Shown here piece after piece: positions 55,474 through 63,529 of a stretch of 64,000 nt of DNA. Each line of letters begins with the position of its first letter. Position 1 is the first letter of the stretch. The stretch comes from Microbacterium sediminis (GTDB lineage Bacteria > Actinomycetota > Actinomycetes > Actinomycetales > Microbacteriaceae): positions 248,001-312,000 of the forward strand of contig NZ_CP038256.1 of the NCBI RefSeq assembly GCF_004564075.1, read 5' to 3'. The translations under genes were made by a program, and so were the position numbers. The notes beneath the pieces were generated by a model that saw only the letters and a list, made by a program, of their open reading frames with translations, did not search any database and had not been told where the DNA came from.

Positions 55474-56516
55474 CAGTAGCCCACCGCAGCGAGCGCGAAG
55501 TCGATCTGTTCGGGCGTGAAGTCCTCGTACGCGAGCTGGTCGTAGAGACCTTCACGGGAGAACGCCATCATGTCGAGGTAGCTCTGTGCCTTCTCTGCGG
55601 CCTCGGCATTCCAGTCCGGTGCGAGGTGGTCTACAGCGAACGTGGCGTCCTCGACCGAGTAGCCCTCGTATTCGAGCTGTTCGATTAGACCCGTACGCGA
55701 GAAGCCCATGTAGTCGAGGTAGTCCTGGGCCTTGCTGACCGCGTTCGACTGGGACAGGGTCATGGCGGGCGCGGGCTCGGTTGCGGCGATCGCGACAGTC
55801 GCGCCCTCTTCGGTCTCCTGGCCGGCAGTGGGCTCCTGCGAGTCGATGACCGCTTCGTCGGTGGCACCGCCTGCATCGAGCGTCAGCCCAAGCTCGGACA
55901 GCGTCGCACGGGCTTCGCCCACTGTCGCTCCGACGACCGATGGCACAGTGAGCGCAGGCTCCTCGACGACTGGTGCCGGTTCGGGCGCCTGTGACGGCTC
56001 GGCGTCCGTGCTCTGTTCGTCGGCCGTGGTCTGTTCGTCGGAGGAACTCGGAGTGCTCGCGGTGTCACTTGCGCCGTTCGCGGCATTGATCCCATTGATG
56101 ATGAGGCCGAGCACCACGAAGGCGCCAGTGAGAATCCACGCGAGCTTCCGATGCTGCTCGTGACCCTGGAGCCTGGCCCCTCGCACGTCACGCGTTGCGC
56201 CGGCCAACACCATGATGAGGTCGATGAGCCACCAGATTCCGGCCCCGCCGAGCGTGACCAGTTTCAGAATGCCGGTGCCGATCTTGCCCAGGTAGAAGCG
56301 GTCGACGCCGAAGATTCCGAGGAACAGCGACAGAAGCCAGGTTGCGATGAATGACTTCGATCCTTCGCCCGGCGCGGGGATGCCGCGCGCCGGCGGCTGT
56401 GCGCCGGGGAGAGGTGCAACCGGCGGCGGCACCACTCCGCCACCGGCGGGCGGATTGGCGGGACTGAATGCCGGTCCCTGCGGGCCGGGCGGCGGCGGGG
56501 TCTGATCGAATGACAT
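55473..56516 (-). CDS. TM2-PASTA-Ltp multidomain membrane protein
   Basis: A 347-residue modular protein. A Pro/Gly-rich N-terminus (1-50) is followed by a TM2 domain (54-108: LSLFLGIFGVDRFYLGKIGTG), a third membrane helix (125-143) and an acidic Ser/Thr/Glu/Pro linker (150-188). A PASTA domain follows (189-246: VPSVVGATVGEARATLSELGL), then two tandem Ltp-type repeats (254-298 and 301-345), each with the pattern AxxYLxxMxFSRxGLxxQLxYEG. PASTA domains usually bind cell-wall peptides. Ltp repeats occur in a phage lipoprotein that blocks superinfection and in many host surface proteins. AGGAGA precedes the ATG at 56516. Combined function unknown. Confidence 0.85.
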   Translation of the reverse strand: MSFDQTPPPPGPQGPAFSPANPPAGGGVVPPPVAPLPGAQPPARGIPAPGEGSKSFIATWLLSLFLGIFGVDRFYLGKIGTGILKLVTLGGAGIWWLIDLIMVLAGATRDVRGARLQGHEQHRKLAWILTGAFVVLGLIINGINAANGASDTASTPSSSDEQTTADEQSTDAEPSQAPEPAPVVEEPALTVPSVVGATVGEARATLSELGLTLDAGGATDEAVIDSQEPTAGQETEEGATVAIAATEPAPAMTLSQSNAVSKAQDYLDYMGFSRTGLIEQLEYEGYSVEDATFAVDHLAPDWNAEAAEKAQSYLDMMAFSREGLYDQLAYEDFTPEQIDFALAAVGY

Positions 56517-56745
56517 CGGTCTCCTCATGCATAAGTCCCCGGGCAGATATGAGCACCCGGGAAGGGCGAGTTTAGTTTTCCGGATCGCGGGTCACCAGGA
56601 CCGGCTGGTGGATAACGATTCAGGTGCGATCTCCACTGTCGGGGCGGATGAGGATCCGCACCTCCGCCATCCGACCGGAACCGGTCAGACGATCGTCTGC
56701 CGATCCGTGGACGAAGGGCGGGCACGCGGTGTCGGAGCGGCCGCC

Positions 56746-56751
56746 TAATCT
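56746..56751 (+). promoter_or_regulatory. -10 box of the histidine kinase gene, leaderless geometry
   Basis: TAATCT, 6 nt, then the ATG at 56758. No Shine-Dalgarno sequence. The remaining 56517-56745 gap holds a GACGATCGTC palindrome (56691-56700) but no other clear signal. Confidence 0.55.
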
Positions 56752-56757
56752 CGGAAC

Positions 56758-58008
56758 ATGACCACCCCCGTGCCCGCACAGGACAGCCGCTGGTCGCGGC
56801 TCCTCGACGGCGGCTGGTCGACCGGTCTGTTCGTCATCGGCTGCCTGTGGGACATCCTGTGCCTCATCAACGTCCCCGGGGCGGCGATCGTCCCGTGGGA
56901 GGCCGAGGCGGAGGTCACGCTGACCGATCTCGGCGTGCTGCTGTTCCTCGTCGTCGTCGGGGCGTGGTCCACGGTGTTCTTCCGCGCCCGGATGCCGATC
57001 GCCGTTCTGATCGCGGGAGGCGTCCTTCTCGTCATCGGCGTCTCGTACCTGCTCGCCCTGGTGGGCGCCTTCCAGGCGCTCACGCGGTGGCCCCGCCGGA
57101 CGACGGCGATCGCGGGCGGCACTGCGATCGCCGTCGTGCTGTTCGCCCTGCGCGAGTCGACGACCGACTGGGGGATGGCCGTGCCGTGGCTGTTCGGGCG
57201 GGAGCACTCCGACCCGACGCTGCTCGGCTGGGCGCTCGTGCCCTGGGTCGTCGCGGTCGTCGCGCTCGGCGTGCTCGCCGGTCTCGTGGCGTTCCAGCGC
57301 ACGCGCACGGACGCCGAGGCGAGCAGGCGGCGTGCCGAGCGGGAGCACGCCCGCGCCGACGCGCTGGACGAGGAGCTCGCGCGGCAGGCGGAGCGGGCCA
57401 GGATCGCGCGCGATCTGCACGACGGCCTGGGGCACCGGCTGTCGACCGCGGCGCTGTCGGCCAGCGCGTTCGAGGCGCAGGTCGCCGCCGACCCCGCCGT
57501 GAACCCCGCCCTGGCGCAATGGGCGCGCACGGTGCGCGAGCAGACCCACGCGGCCCTGAACGACGTCCGCGGCGTGGTGGGAGGGCTGCGCGCCGACTCG
57601 CCGGGAGGGCAGGCGTCGCCGTCGCCGACCCTGCGCGACATCGGTGCGCTGCTGGCGGGCCTGCGTGCGGCGGGGCACCGCATCGAGGCGTATGTCGTCA
57701 CCGAGGCGATCGACCAGGCGCGGCAGGAGCTGCACACCGAGGGCTACCGGATCGCCCAGGAGGCGCTCACCAACGCGACCAAGCACGCACCCGGCGCCGC
57801 GGTCTCGTTCGTCCTGGACGCCGCGCCCGACCGGGGACTGCGGATCCGCGTGGAGAACCCGATCGTCGCGGCGCCGGTCCCCGTGCCCTCGGGCGGGTTC
57901 GGCCTCGTCGGCCTGCGCGAGCGCGTGCAGTCGGCCGGCGGGGAGGTGTGGATCGGTCCGCACGAGGGGAGGTTCATCGTCGACGTGACGCTGCCGTGGA
58001 GCGCGTGA
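56758..58008 (+). CDS. Two-component sensor histidine kinase, NarL/DesK-type
   Basis: Membrane sensor that phosphorylates the response regulator encoded 32 nt downstream. The 416 residues start with about five predicted membrane segments (roughly 18-180) and no large extracellular domain. A coiled-coil linker follows (TDAEASRRRAEREHARADAL). The HisKA_3 domain has His221 in ARIARDLHDGLGHRLS, and a HATPase domain (about 320-414) has EALTNATKHAPG and GGFGLVGLRERVQSAGG. The signal is unknown; kinases of this layout often report membrane or cell-envelope stress. Confidence 0.92.
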   Translation: MTTPVPAQDSRWSRLLDGGWSTGLFVIGCLWDILCLINVPGAAIVPWEAEAEVTLTDLGVLLFLVVVGAWSTVFFRARMPIAVLIAGGVLLVIGVSYLLALVGAFQALTRWPRRTTAIAGGTAIAVVLFALRESTTDWGMAVPWLFGREHSDPTLLGWALVPWVVAVVALGVLAGLVAFQRTRTDAEASRRRAEREHARADALDEELARQAERARIARDLHDGLGHRLSTAALSASAFEAQVAADPAVNPALAQWARTVREQTHAALNDVRGVVGGLRADSPGGQASPSPTLRDIGALLAGLRAAGHRIEAYVVTEAIDQARQELHTEGYRIAQEALTNATKHAPGAAVSFVLDAAPDRGLRIRVENPIVAAPVPVPSGGFGLVGLRERVQSAGGEVWIGPHEGRFIVDVTLPWSA

Positions 58009-58028
58009 GCGCACGCCCCTCGTGCCGG

Positions 58029-58034
58029 TAGGTT
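58029..58034 (+). promoter_or_regulatory. -10 box of the response regulator gene, leaderless geometry
   Basis: TAGGTT, 6 nt, then the GTG at 58041. It lies in the 32-bp gap after the kinase gene and may give a separate leaderless mRNA. Confidence 0.5.
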
Positions 58035-58040
58035 TGCGGG

Positions 58041-58721
58041 GTGACCACCGGTCAGCCCGATCGCCCGATTCGCGTCCTCGTCGTCGACGACGACTTTCTC
58101 GCACGCTCCGCCGTGGAGGCGATCCTGGCACCCCGTCCCGACATCGAGGTGATCGGCACCGCTTCGGGCGGCGCGGAGGCGATCGAACTCGCGCGGGCGC
58201 ACCGCCCCGACGTCGTGCTCATGGACGTCCAGATGCCCGGCATGGACGGCATCGAGACGACCCGCGAGCTGCTGCGACACGTGGACACGCAGGTGGCCGC
58301 GATGACGAGCATCGCCGGAGCCGACACCGTGGCGCGGATGCTCGAGGCGGGCGCGTACGGCTACGTGCTCAAGGAGACGGCGCCGGCCGATCTCGCCCAC
58401 GCGGTGGTCACGGTGGCGCGCGGCGACGCGTTCCTGTCTCCGCTGCACACACGGCAGCTCATCGAGCGCCTCACCGTCGACTCCGGCGCGGGCGAGCGTC
58501 GCCACGCCGCGGAGGTCGTCGAGACCCTGACCGATCGGGAGCGCGACGTCGCGCGGCTGGTGGCCACCGGCGCGAGCGACGACGAGATCTCGCGGGAGCT
58601 GCACCTCGCGCCGTCGACCGTGAAGTCACACATCCAGCAGGCGCGGCTCAAGCTCGGCGCGCGCAACCGCACGCAGATGGCGGTGATCGTCGACCGGGCG
58701 ATGCGGGGCCCGGCGTTCTGA
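58041..58721 (+). CDS. LuxR/NarL-type response regulator
   Basis: DNA-binding partner of the preceding kinase. The 226 residues have a receiver domain with the acidic pocket VVDDDF, phospho-acceptor Asp62 (VLMDVQMPGMDGIE) and the conserved Lys in YVLKETAPADL, then a LuxR helix-turn-helix (about 160-220: LTDRERDVARLVATGASDDEISRELHLAPSTVKSHIQQARLKLGARNR). In the receiver, the usual Thr/Ser switch is followed by Ser (MTSIAGADTV), slightly unlike the common TTF form. Convergent with the membrane-protein gene, 4 nt apart. Confidence 0.93.
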   Translation: MTTGQPDRPIRVLVVDDDFLARSAVEAILAPRPDIEVIGTASGGAEAIELARAHRPDVVLMDVQMPGMDGIETTRELLRHVDTQVAAMTSIAGADTVARMLEAGAYGYVLKETAPADLAHAVVTVARGDAFLSPLHTRQLIERLTVDSGAGERRHAAEVVETLTDRERDVARLVATGASDDEISRELHLAPSTVKSHIQQARLKLGARNRTQMAVIVDRAMRGPAF

Positions 58722-58725
58722 CGCG

Positions 58726-59283
58726 TCAGTGGAAGGTGGCCGAGCCGGTGTAGTTCGAGGGCGCCTCGGGGCCGCCGTCGAAGCCCAGGCTCTGCGACAG
58801 GCCGGAGCGCGCGCCGTCGCGGTCGAGCCGGCGCTCGACGAGGCGCACGTTGTAGCGGTTGGGGTAGACGTACACGGCCACGAGCACGAGCGAGATGACC
58901 CCGCCGATCGCGTAGGTGATGAGCGTGGCGTGCGGCAGCGCGAACTGCAGCGCGACCGAGACGAGCGCCGGGAGCATCGCGACGGCGACGCGCTGGAACA
59001 GCGTGGTCTGGTAGGCGCCGAGGCCGGCCGTCCGGTCGATCTCCACGTCGCGGGCGGGCAGCGCCGGCATGCGCAGGCCGAAGGTGAGCACCCCGATCCA
59101 GGCCGCGGCGCCGATCGCGAGGGGCACCACGATCCCGAGCAGGTCAGGAGCGCCCCACGGGTCGTCCGCCGGGGTGATGAAGGTCAGCACGATGCCGATC
59201 ATCGGGATCGCGCCGAGATAGGCGATCGCAATGGTGCGCAGGATGCGCAGGCGTGCGGCGGCGGGCGCGGGTTGCGTGGTCAC
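58726..59283 (-). CDS. Four-to-six-helix membrane protein of unknown function
   Basis: Not assigned to a known function. The 185 residues carry about five predicted membrane helices (AIAYLGAIPMIGIVLTFI, LLGIVVPLAIGAAAWIGVLTFGL, VAVAMLPALVSVALQFAL, ITYAIGGVISLVLVAVYVYP) and a soluble C-terminal tail. The start is the GTG at 59283 with GAGGGGG 7 nt upstream. It is divergent from the MFS gene and convergent with the response regulator gene, and is a plausible but untested target of the two-component system. Confidence 0.7.
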   Translation of the reverse strand: MTTQPAPAAARLRILRTIAIAYLGAIPMIGIVLTFITPADDPWGAPDLLGIVVPLAIGAAAWIGVLTFGLRMPALPARDVEIDRTAGLGAYQTTLFQRVAVAMLPALVSVALQFALPHATLITYAIGGVISLVLVAVYVYPNRYNVRLVERRLDRDGARSGLSQSLGFDGGPEAPSNYTGSATFH

Positions 59284-59353
59284 GGTCGTCCCCCTCGGTC
59301 GTGGCTCGTGCCCTCATCATCCCAGGTCGTGCGCCGGTGAGAGGATGGAGCCG

Positions 59354-60529
59354 ATGACCGCGCTGCCCGCCGACGAGAGATGGCGCGGCGTCGCGGGCGG
59401 GGCGATGCTCATCGGCGTCGCGGTGATGGCGGCGATCTACGCCCCGCAGCCGCTGCTCGCCGAGATCGCGGCCGAGTTCGGACGCACGGCGCTCGAGGCC
59501 AACCTCGTCGTCTCGATGACCACGCTCGGCATCGCGTGCGGCGTCTTCCCCGCGGCGTGGATCGCCGATCGCGTGGGTCGCGGCCCGGTGCTCGCGGTGT
59601 CGCTCGGGTGCGGGGCGCTCCTCACGCTTGTGACGGCCGCGACGCCCGACTGGGCCGTGATCGTGGCGGCCCGCTTCCTCGCCGGGCTCCTCATGAGCGG
59701 GGTGCTCGTCTCGGCGGTGGTGTGGACGGGAGCGGCGGTGCCCCGCCTGCGTCGTGCGCGCGTGGCGGCCGCCTACGTCTCGGGCACGACGATCGGCGGC
59801 ATGAGCGGTCGCATCGCCGCCGGCCTCGGCGCCGAGGCGTGGGGCTGGCGCGCGGGCATCGTGCTCGTGGACGTGCTCGTCGTGCTGGGCGGCGTCTGCG
59901 GCGTGATCGCGGTGACGATGCTCGCCCGCCGCCGCCCGTCCGAGGCGCCCGCCGCCACGGGCGGCACCCGCGTGGTGGTGAGCTGGACGGTCCGGGCGCG
60001 GCTCTACGCGATCGCGTTCTTCGCGATGGCCGCCTTCATCGGCGTCTACAACGCCATCGCGTTCCGCATGACGCACCCGCCCTTCTCGCTCGGCGTGGGG
60101 CTCACCTCGATGCTGTTCCTCGGCTACATCGCCGGCACGGTCACGTCGGTCCGGGCGGGCGCCCTGATCGACCGGATCGGCGTGCGGGCGACCATCCTCG
60201 TCGGGATCGCGCTTGAGCTCGCCGGGATCCTCGCGACGCTGATCGAGAGCCTCCTCGCGATCATCCCGGGCCTGCTGCTCATGGCGGCCGGGTTCTTCGT
60301 GCTGCACGCCGCCGCGTCGGCGACCGTGCCGGCGGTCTCGCCGCGCCCGACGGTCGGATCCGCCTGGTACACGCTCTGGTACTACGCCGGATCGTCCGCG
60401 GGCTCGCTCCTCCTCGGCGCCGCCTGGGACGCCGGCCGCTGGCCCGCGGTGGGCGCGCTCGCCGCGGCGATGGCCCTCGCCGCGGCCGTCAGCGCCGCGA
60501 CCCTGCCGAGCCGCCCCGGCGGCCGCTGA
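59354..60529 (+). CDS. MFS transporter
   Basis: Major facilitator with 12 predicted membrane segments, 391 residues; probably a drug, sugar or metabolite exporter of the DHA1/YnfM type. The TM2-3 loop motif reads AAWIADRVGRGPVLAVSL. The TM4 to 5 region AAYVSGTTIGGMSGRIAAGLGAEAWGWR matches YnfM/CynX-like carriers. The start is uncertain: the ATG at 59354 follows GGAG by 3 nt, while an in-frame ATG at 59345 directly abuts GAGAGG. Substrate unknown. Confidence 0.83.
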   Translation: MTALPADERWRGVAGGAMLIGVAVMAAIYAPQPLLAEIAAEFGRTALEANLVVSMTTLGIACGVFPAAWIADRVGRGPVLAVSLGCGALLTLVTAATPDWAVIVAARFLAGLLMSGVLVSAVVWTGAAVPRLRRARVAAAYVSGTTIGGMSGRIAAGLGAEAWGWRAGIVLVDVLVVLGGVCGVIAVTMLARRRPSEAPAATGGTRVVVSWTVRARLYAIAFFAMAAFIGVYNAIAFRMTHPPFSLGVGLTSMLFLGYIAGTVTSVRAGALIDRIGVRATILVGIALELAGILATLIESLLAIIPGLLLMAAGFFVLHAAASATVPAVSPRPTVGSAWYTLWYYAGSSAGSLLLGAAWDAGRWPAVGALAAAMALAAAVSAATLPSRPGGR

Positions 60530-60658
60530 TCAGGCGCTCACCGGCTCACAGGCTCGGCGAGCCGCGCGCGGTTCGAGGTCCTCGAGAAGAAGATCGAGTT
60601 GCTCGATCGAGATGTCGCGACGCTGTACCACCGTCAGTTCGGCGACGACCGCGCCTAG
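60530..60658 (+). pseudogene. Possible gene remnant downstream of the MFS gene
   Basis: After the MFS stop the same frame stays open to a TAG at 60656-60658. It reads as a plausible C-terminal helix (EVLEKKIELLDRDVATLYHRQFGDDRA), with heptad-like hydrophobic spacing. No start codon or SD precedes it. It may be the tail of a lost gene or chance; it ends 22 nt before the purD stop. Confidence 0.3.
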
Positions 60659-60680
60659 GTGTACCGGGTCGCGCGCCCGA

Positions 60681-61946
60681 TCAGACCACGCGTGCGGCGA
60701 TGTCGCGGCGGTGGTGCGATCCCTCGAGCGTGATCCGGTCGATCGCCGCGTAGGCGCGCTCGCGGGCGGTCGCGAAGTCGGGCGCCGTGGCGACGACGTT
60801 CAACACGCGGCCGCCCGTGGCGACGAGGCCGTCGCCCTCGGCGCGCGTGGCGGCGTGCGCGAGGTGCACGCCCTCGACGGTGGCGGCCTCGGCGAGCCCG
60901 CCGAGCGGGCGGCCGGTGATCGGCGCCTCCGGGTAGCCCTCGCTGGCCAGGACCACGGTCACGGCGACGTCGTCCGCGAACTCCGGGGCCGGGGCGTCCT
61001 CCAGCGTGCCGCGCGCGGCGGCCAGCAGCAGCTCCGACAGCGGCGTGCGCAGTCGCGGCAGCACCACCTGGGTCTCGGGATCGCCGAAGCGGGCGTTGAA
61101 CTCGATCACCTTCACGCCGCTCTCGGTGAGGATCAGGCCGGCGTAGAGCAGGCCGACGAACGGCGTGCCCTCGGCATCGAGCTGGCGGATGACGGGGAGG
61201 GCGACCCGCTCGGTGACCTCGGCGACGAACTCGGCCTCGCCGCCGAACCGCTCGGCCAGCCACGGCAGCGGCGAGTAGGCGCCCATGCCGCCCGTGTTCG
61301 GGCCGGCGTCGCCGTCGAGCGCCCGCTTGAAGTCCTGGGCGGGGCTCAGCGCGCGCACGGTGTCGCCGTCGCTGAGGAAGAAGAGCGACACCTCGGGGCC
61401 TGAGAGGAACTCCTCGATCAGCACCGCCCCGCTGGGCAGGTATTGGGCCGCGTGGGCGAGCGCGGCCTCGCGATCGGAGGTCACGATGACGCCCTTGCCC
61501 GCCGCGAGGCCATCGGCCTTGACCACGTAGGGGGCGCCGAACGCGTCGAGCGCGGCGGCGACCTCCTCGGCGGTGCCGGCGCGGGCGGCGCGTCCCGTGG
61601 GCACGCCCGCCGACTCCATGATCCGCTTGGCGAAGGCCTTGGATCCCTCCAGCTGCGCGGCCGCCTTGCCCGGGCCGAACACCGGGATGCCGCGCTCGCG
61701 CAGCGCATCGGCCACGCCCGCGACGAGCGGGGCCTCGGGGCCGACGACGACGAGGTCGACCGCGTGCTCGATCGCGTAGGCGCTCACGGCGACGGGGTCG
61801 AGCATGTCCAAGTCGACGATCCGCGCGTCCTGGGCGATGCCGGCGTTGCCCGGCGCCGCGAGGATCTCGTGGGCGGTGGGCTCCGAGCGGAGCGCCAGGA
61901 CGATGGCGTGCTCGCGCGCGCCCGAACCGAGGACGAGGATCTTCAC
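60681..61946 (-). CDS. purD: Phosphoribosylamine-glycine ligase
   Basis: ATP-dependent ligation of glycine to phosphoribosylamine, giving GAR (step 2 of purine synthesis). The 421 residues have the N-terminal [17 protein letters not shown] loop ([13 protein letters not shown]), [17 protein letters not shown], the ATP-grasp loop [15 protein letters not shown] and the catalytic [12 protein letters not shown]. The GTG at 61946 is chosen for its KILVLG start and the TAGGCT box 7 nt upstream. The family 2 repeat begins about 12 bp beyond that box. Confidence 0.96.
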   Translation of the reverse strand: MKILVLGSGAREHAIVLALRSEPTAHEILAAPGNAGIAQDARIVDLDMLDPVAVSAYAIEHAVDLVVVGPEAPLVAGVADALRERGIPVFGPGKAAAQLEGSKAFAKRIMESAGVPTGRAARAGTAEEVAAALDAFGAPYVVKADGLAAGKGVIVTSDREAALAHAAQYLPSGAVLIEEFLSGPEVSLFFLSDGDTVRALSPAQDFKRALDGDAGPNTGGMGAYSPLPWLAERFGGEAEFVAEVTERVALPVIRQLDAEGTPFVGLLYAGLILTESGVKVIEFNARFGDPETQVVLPRLRTPLSELLLAAARGTLEDAPAPEFADDVAVTVVLASEGYPEAPITGRPLGGLAEAATVEGVHLAHAATRAEGDGLVATGGRVLNVVATAPDFATARERAYAAIDRITLEGSHHRRDIAARVV

Positions 61947-61953
61947 GCGCACC

Positions 61954-61959
61954 AGCCTA
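61954..61959 (-). promoter_or_regulatory. -10 box of purD, leaderless geometry
   Basis: On the minus strand TAGGCT, 7 nt, then the GTG at 61946. A -35 region would fall inside the family 2 repeat. Confidence 0.55.
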
Positions 61960-61970
61960 CGGGGCCTGCG

Positions 61971-62048
61971 GAATCGCGCAGATCTGCGATTCCGCGCAGC
62001 GCGAGGCCGATCGGGTGAGCCGAATCGCAGATCTGCGCGGCAACGCCG
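61971..62048. repeat. Bipartite AGATCT repeat, family 2 copy 2
   Basis: GCAGATCTGC at 61978-61987 and 62027-62036, exactly 49 bp apart as in copy 1. The first half extends to the near-palindrome GAATCGCGCAGATCTGCGAT. The right end, GGCAACGCCG, matches copy 1 (CACAACGCCG). It fills the purD to sterol-carrier-gene gap. Confidence 0.87.
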
Positions 62049-62082
62049 CCGCCCGCCGCACGCGCCCGCCCGAACCCCGCGG

Positions 62083-62088
62083 TTGAAT
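62083..62088 (+). promoter_or_regulatory. Possible -10 box of the sterol carrier-like gene
   Basis: TTGAAT, 6 nt (GGGGGC), then the ATG at 62095. A weaker match than the TANNNT boxes; the G-run could also bind the ribosome. Confidence 0.35.
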
Positions 62089-62094
62089 GGGGGC

Positions 62095-62463
62095 ATGGCG
62101 AAGCGGATCGAGACGGGCGAGGGGCGCGCGGCGCTCGAGGCCGTGCGCGCGGCCGGCGCGGCGGGGGAGCGGCCCCCGCGCCCCGCCCTCGCCACCGCCG
62201 TGCGCTACCTGCTGCAGCTGCTCGTCGAGAAGGCCCCGGGCAACACCGTCGAGGTGCGGGTGCCGCCGTTCGGCGCGGCGCAGGTGGTGCAGGGCCCGCG
62301 GCACACGCGCGGCACCCCGCCCAACGTCGTCGAGATGGACGCGGCCGTGTGGATCGCCGTCGCCACGGGCGAGGCCACCTGGGATGACGCGCTCGCCGAG
62401 GGGCGCATCTCGGCCTCCGGGGTCCGCGCCGACCTCGCGCCCCTGCTGCCCCTGCGCCCCTGA
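62095..62463 (+). CDS. Sterol carrier family (SCP-2-like) protein
   Basis: Small cytoplasmic protein of 122 residues. The core LATAVRYLLQLLVEKAPGNTVEVRVPPFGAAQVVQGPRHTRGTPPNVVEMD is the pattern of the actinobacterial sterol-carrier-like family, and a helix-rich end follows (WDDALAEGRISASGVRADLAPLLPL). In actinobacteria this family is frequently near purF/purM, as here. Binding of a lipid is only suggested by the family name; the function in this context is unknown. The ATG at 62095 is preferred over the long upstream frame, which overlaps purD. Confidence 0.82.
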   Translation: MAKRIETGEGRAALEAVRAAGAAGERPPRPALATAVRYLLQLLVEKAPGNTVEVRVPPFGAAQVVQGPRHTRGTPPNVVEMDAAVWIAVATGEATWDDALAEGRISASGVRADLAPLLPLRP

Positions 62464-62532
62464 GACCGTGCCTTCGCTGGGAGGTGCGCGAGAAGAGAGC
62501 ATTCCCAGAATGCCGGTGAAAGAATCGGGATC

Positions 62533-62847
62533 ATGCAGTCCGGGGTGAACGCCGATGTCGTCAAGGTGCGTCGCGCGCCCAAGTTCGGCGTCTTCGCCGC
62601 CCTGGGCGCCATGCTCGGCATCGTCGCGGCGATCATCCTCTCGACGGTCTTCACCGGCACCGACGAGGCCAGCCGCTACACGCTCGTGGAGTACACCCGC
62701 GGGCAGGCCTTCGGGTTCATCCTGCTGTGGTGCGTCCCCGCGGGCATCGCGCTCGGCATGCTCGTGGCGCTGATCCTCGACGCGACGATCGGCCGCCGCA
62801 CCCGCGACGTGCGGGTCTCGCACGAGACCGTCGCCGACGCCGACTGA
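62533..62847 (+). CDS. Small two-helix membrane protein, unknown function
   Basis: The 104 residues contain two predicted membrane helices (FGVFAALGAMLGIVAAIILSTVF and FGFILLWCVPAGIALGMLVALILDATI) separated by a short charged loop, with basic residues on the inside ends and an acidic tail. Not assigned to a named function. The ATG at 62533 lies 3 nt after GGGATC. It is convergent with the hypothetical gene, 2 nt apart. Small proteins of this type are common beside purM/purF in Microbacteriaceae. Confidence 0.7.
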   Translation: MQSGVNADVVKVRRAPKFGVFAALGAMLGIVAAIILSTVFTGTDEASRYTLVEYTRGQAFGFILLWCVPAGIALGMLVALILDATIGRRTRDVRVSHETVADAD

Positions 62848-62849
62848 CG

Positions 62850-63437
62850 TCAGAGCAGATCGGCCACGATCGGCCGGATCGCCTTCCCGAACGCCGGCGC
62901 ATCGCCGCGGAGCCCGTCGCTCACCGCGATCGAGAGGTCGCCGATCCACCAGATGCCGCGCTGCGTGAGCGGCAGCAGCTGCACGTTCAGGGTGAACGGA
63001 TGGGCCGGGCGCCCCGCGCGCTTCTCCTCGTCGCGCACGAGGTAGGTCCACACCAGATCGGCCGCGCGGGCGCGCTGCTCCAGCATCAGCCGGCCCCGCG
63101 CCGCGTCGGCGAACGCGAGCGCCGCGGGGGCGAGCGGCGCGATCGCCTCCGCCAGGCGCACGGCGCTCACGGGGAGCGCCACGAGATCGCGGAAGCCGTC
63201 CACGAGCTCGAGCGGCTCGTCGGCCGGATGGGCGAGCGGTTCCACCGTCATGCGCCAGTACTGCAGCCACTGCGCGGTGACCTCGTCGTCGGCCTCGCCC
63301 GCCGGGATCACCCCGCGCAGCGCCGGAAGCTCCTCGGGCGGCCGCACCCCGAGCGTCGTGCGCAGGTAGAGCGCCACCAGCACGCCGAGGTCGGTGCCCT
63401 CGGTCACACGCCAGCTCGGCCGCTCCGATGCCTGCAT
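62850..63437 (-). CDS. Conserved hypothetical protein
   Basis: Not recognised. The 195 residues start with a helix and include a Pro-rich segment (TTLGVRPPEELPALRGVIPAGEADDE) and a Trp-containing mixed region (QWLQYWRMTVEPLAHPADEP). The C-terminus is beta-like (FTLNVQLLPLTQRGIWWIGDLSIAVSDGL). No signal peptide or membrane segment. A TAGACT box lies 6 nt before the ATG at 63437. Divergent from purM. Confidence 0.65.
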   Translation of the reverse strand: MQASERPSWRVTEGTDLGVLVALYLRTTLGVRPPEELPALRGVIPAGEADDEVTAQWLQYWRMTVEPLAHPADEPLELVDGFRDLVALPVSAVRLAEAIAPLAPAALAFADAARGRLMLEQRARAADLVWTYLVRDEEKRAGRPAHPFTLNVQLLPLTQRGIWWIGDLSIAVSDGLRGDAPAFGKAIRPIVADLL

Positions 63438-63443
63438 GCGCTC

Positions 63444-63449
63444 AGTCTA
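63444..63449 (-). promoter_or_regulatory. -10 box of the 63437 gene, leaderless geometry
   Basis: On the minus strand TAGACT, 6 nt (GAGCGC), then the ATG. Confidence 0.5.
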
Positions 63450-63517
63450 GGGACGGGCCACCCGCCGGGGCCGGTGCGCGCCCAGCCCTCTCGCATGGAG
63501 CATCCCGATGCGGCGGC

Positions 63518-63523
63518 TAGGCT
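63518..63523 (+). promoter_or_regulatory. -10 box of purM, leaderless geometry
   Basis: TAGGCT, 6 nt (GGACGC), then the GTG at 63530. No Shine-Dalgarno sequence. Confidence 0.6.
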
Positions 63524-63529
63524 GGACGC

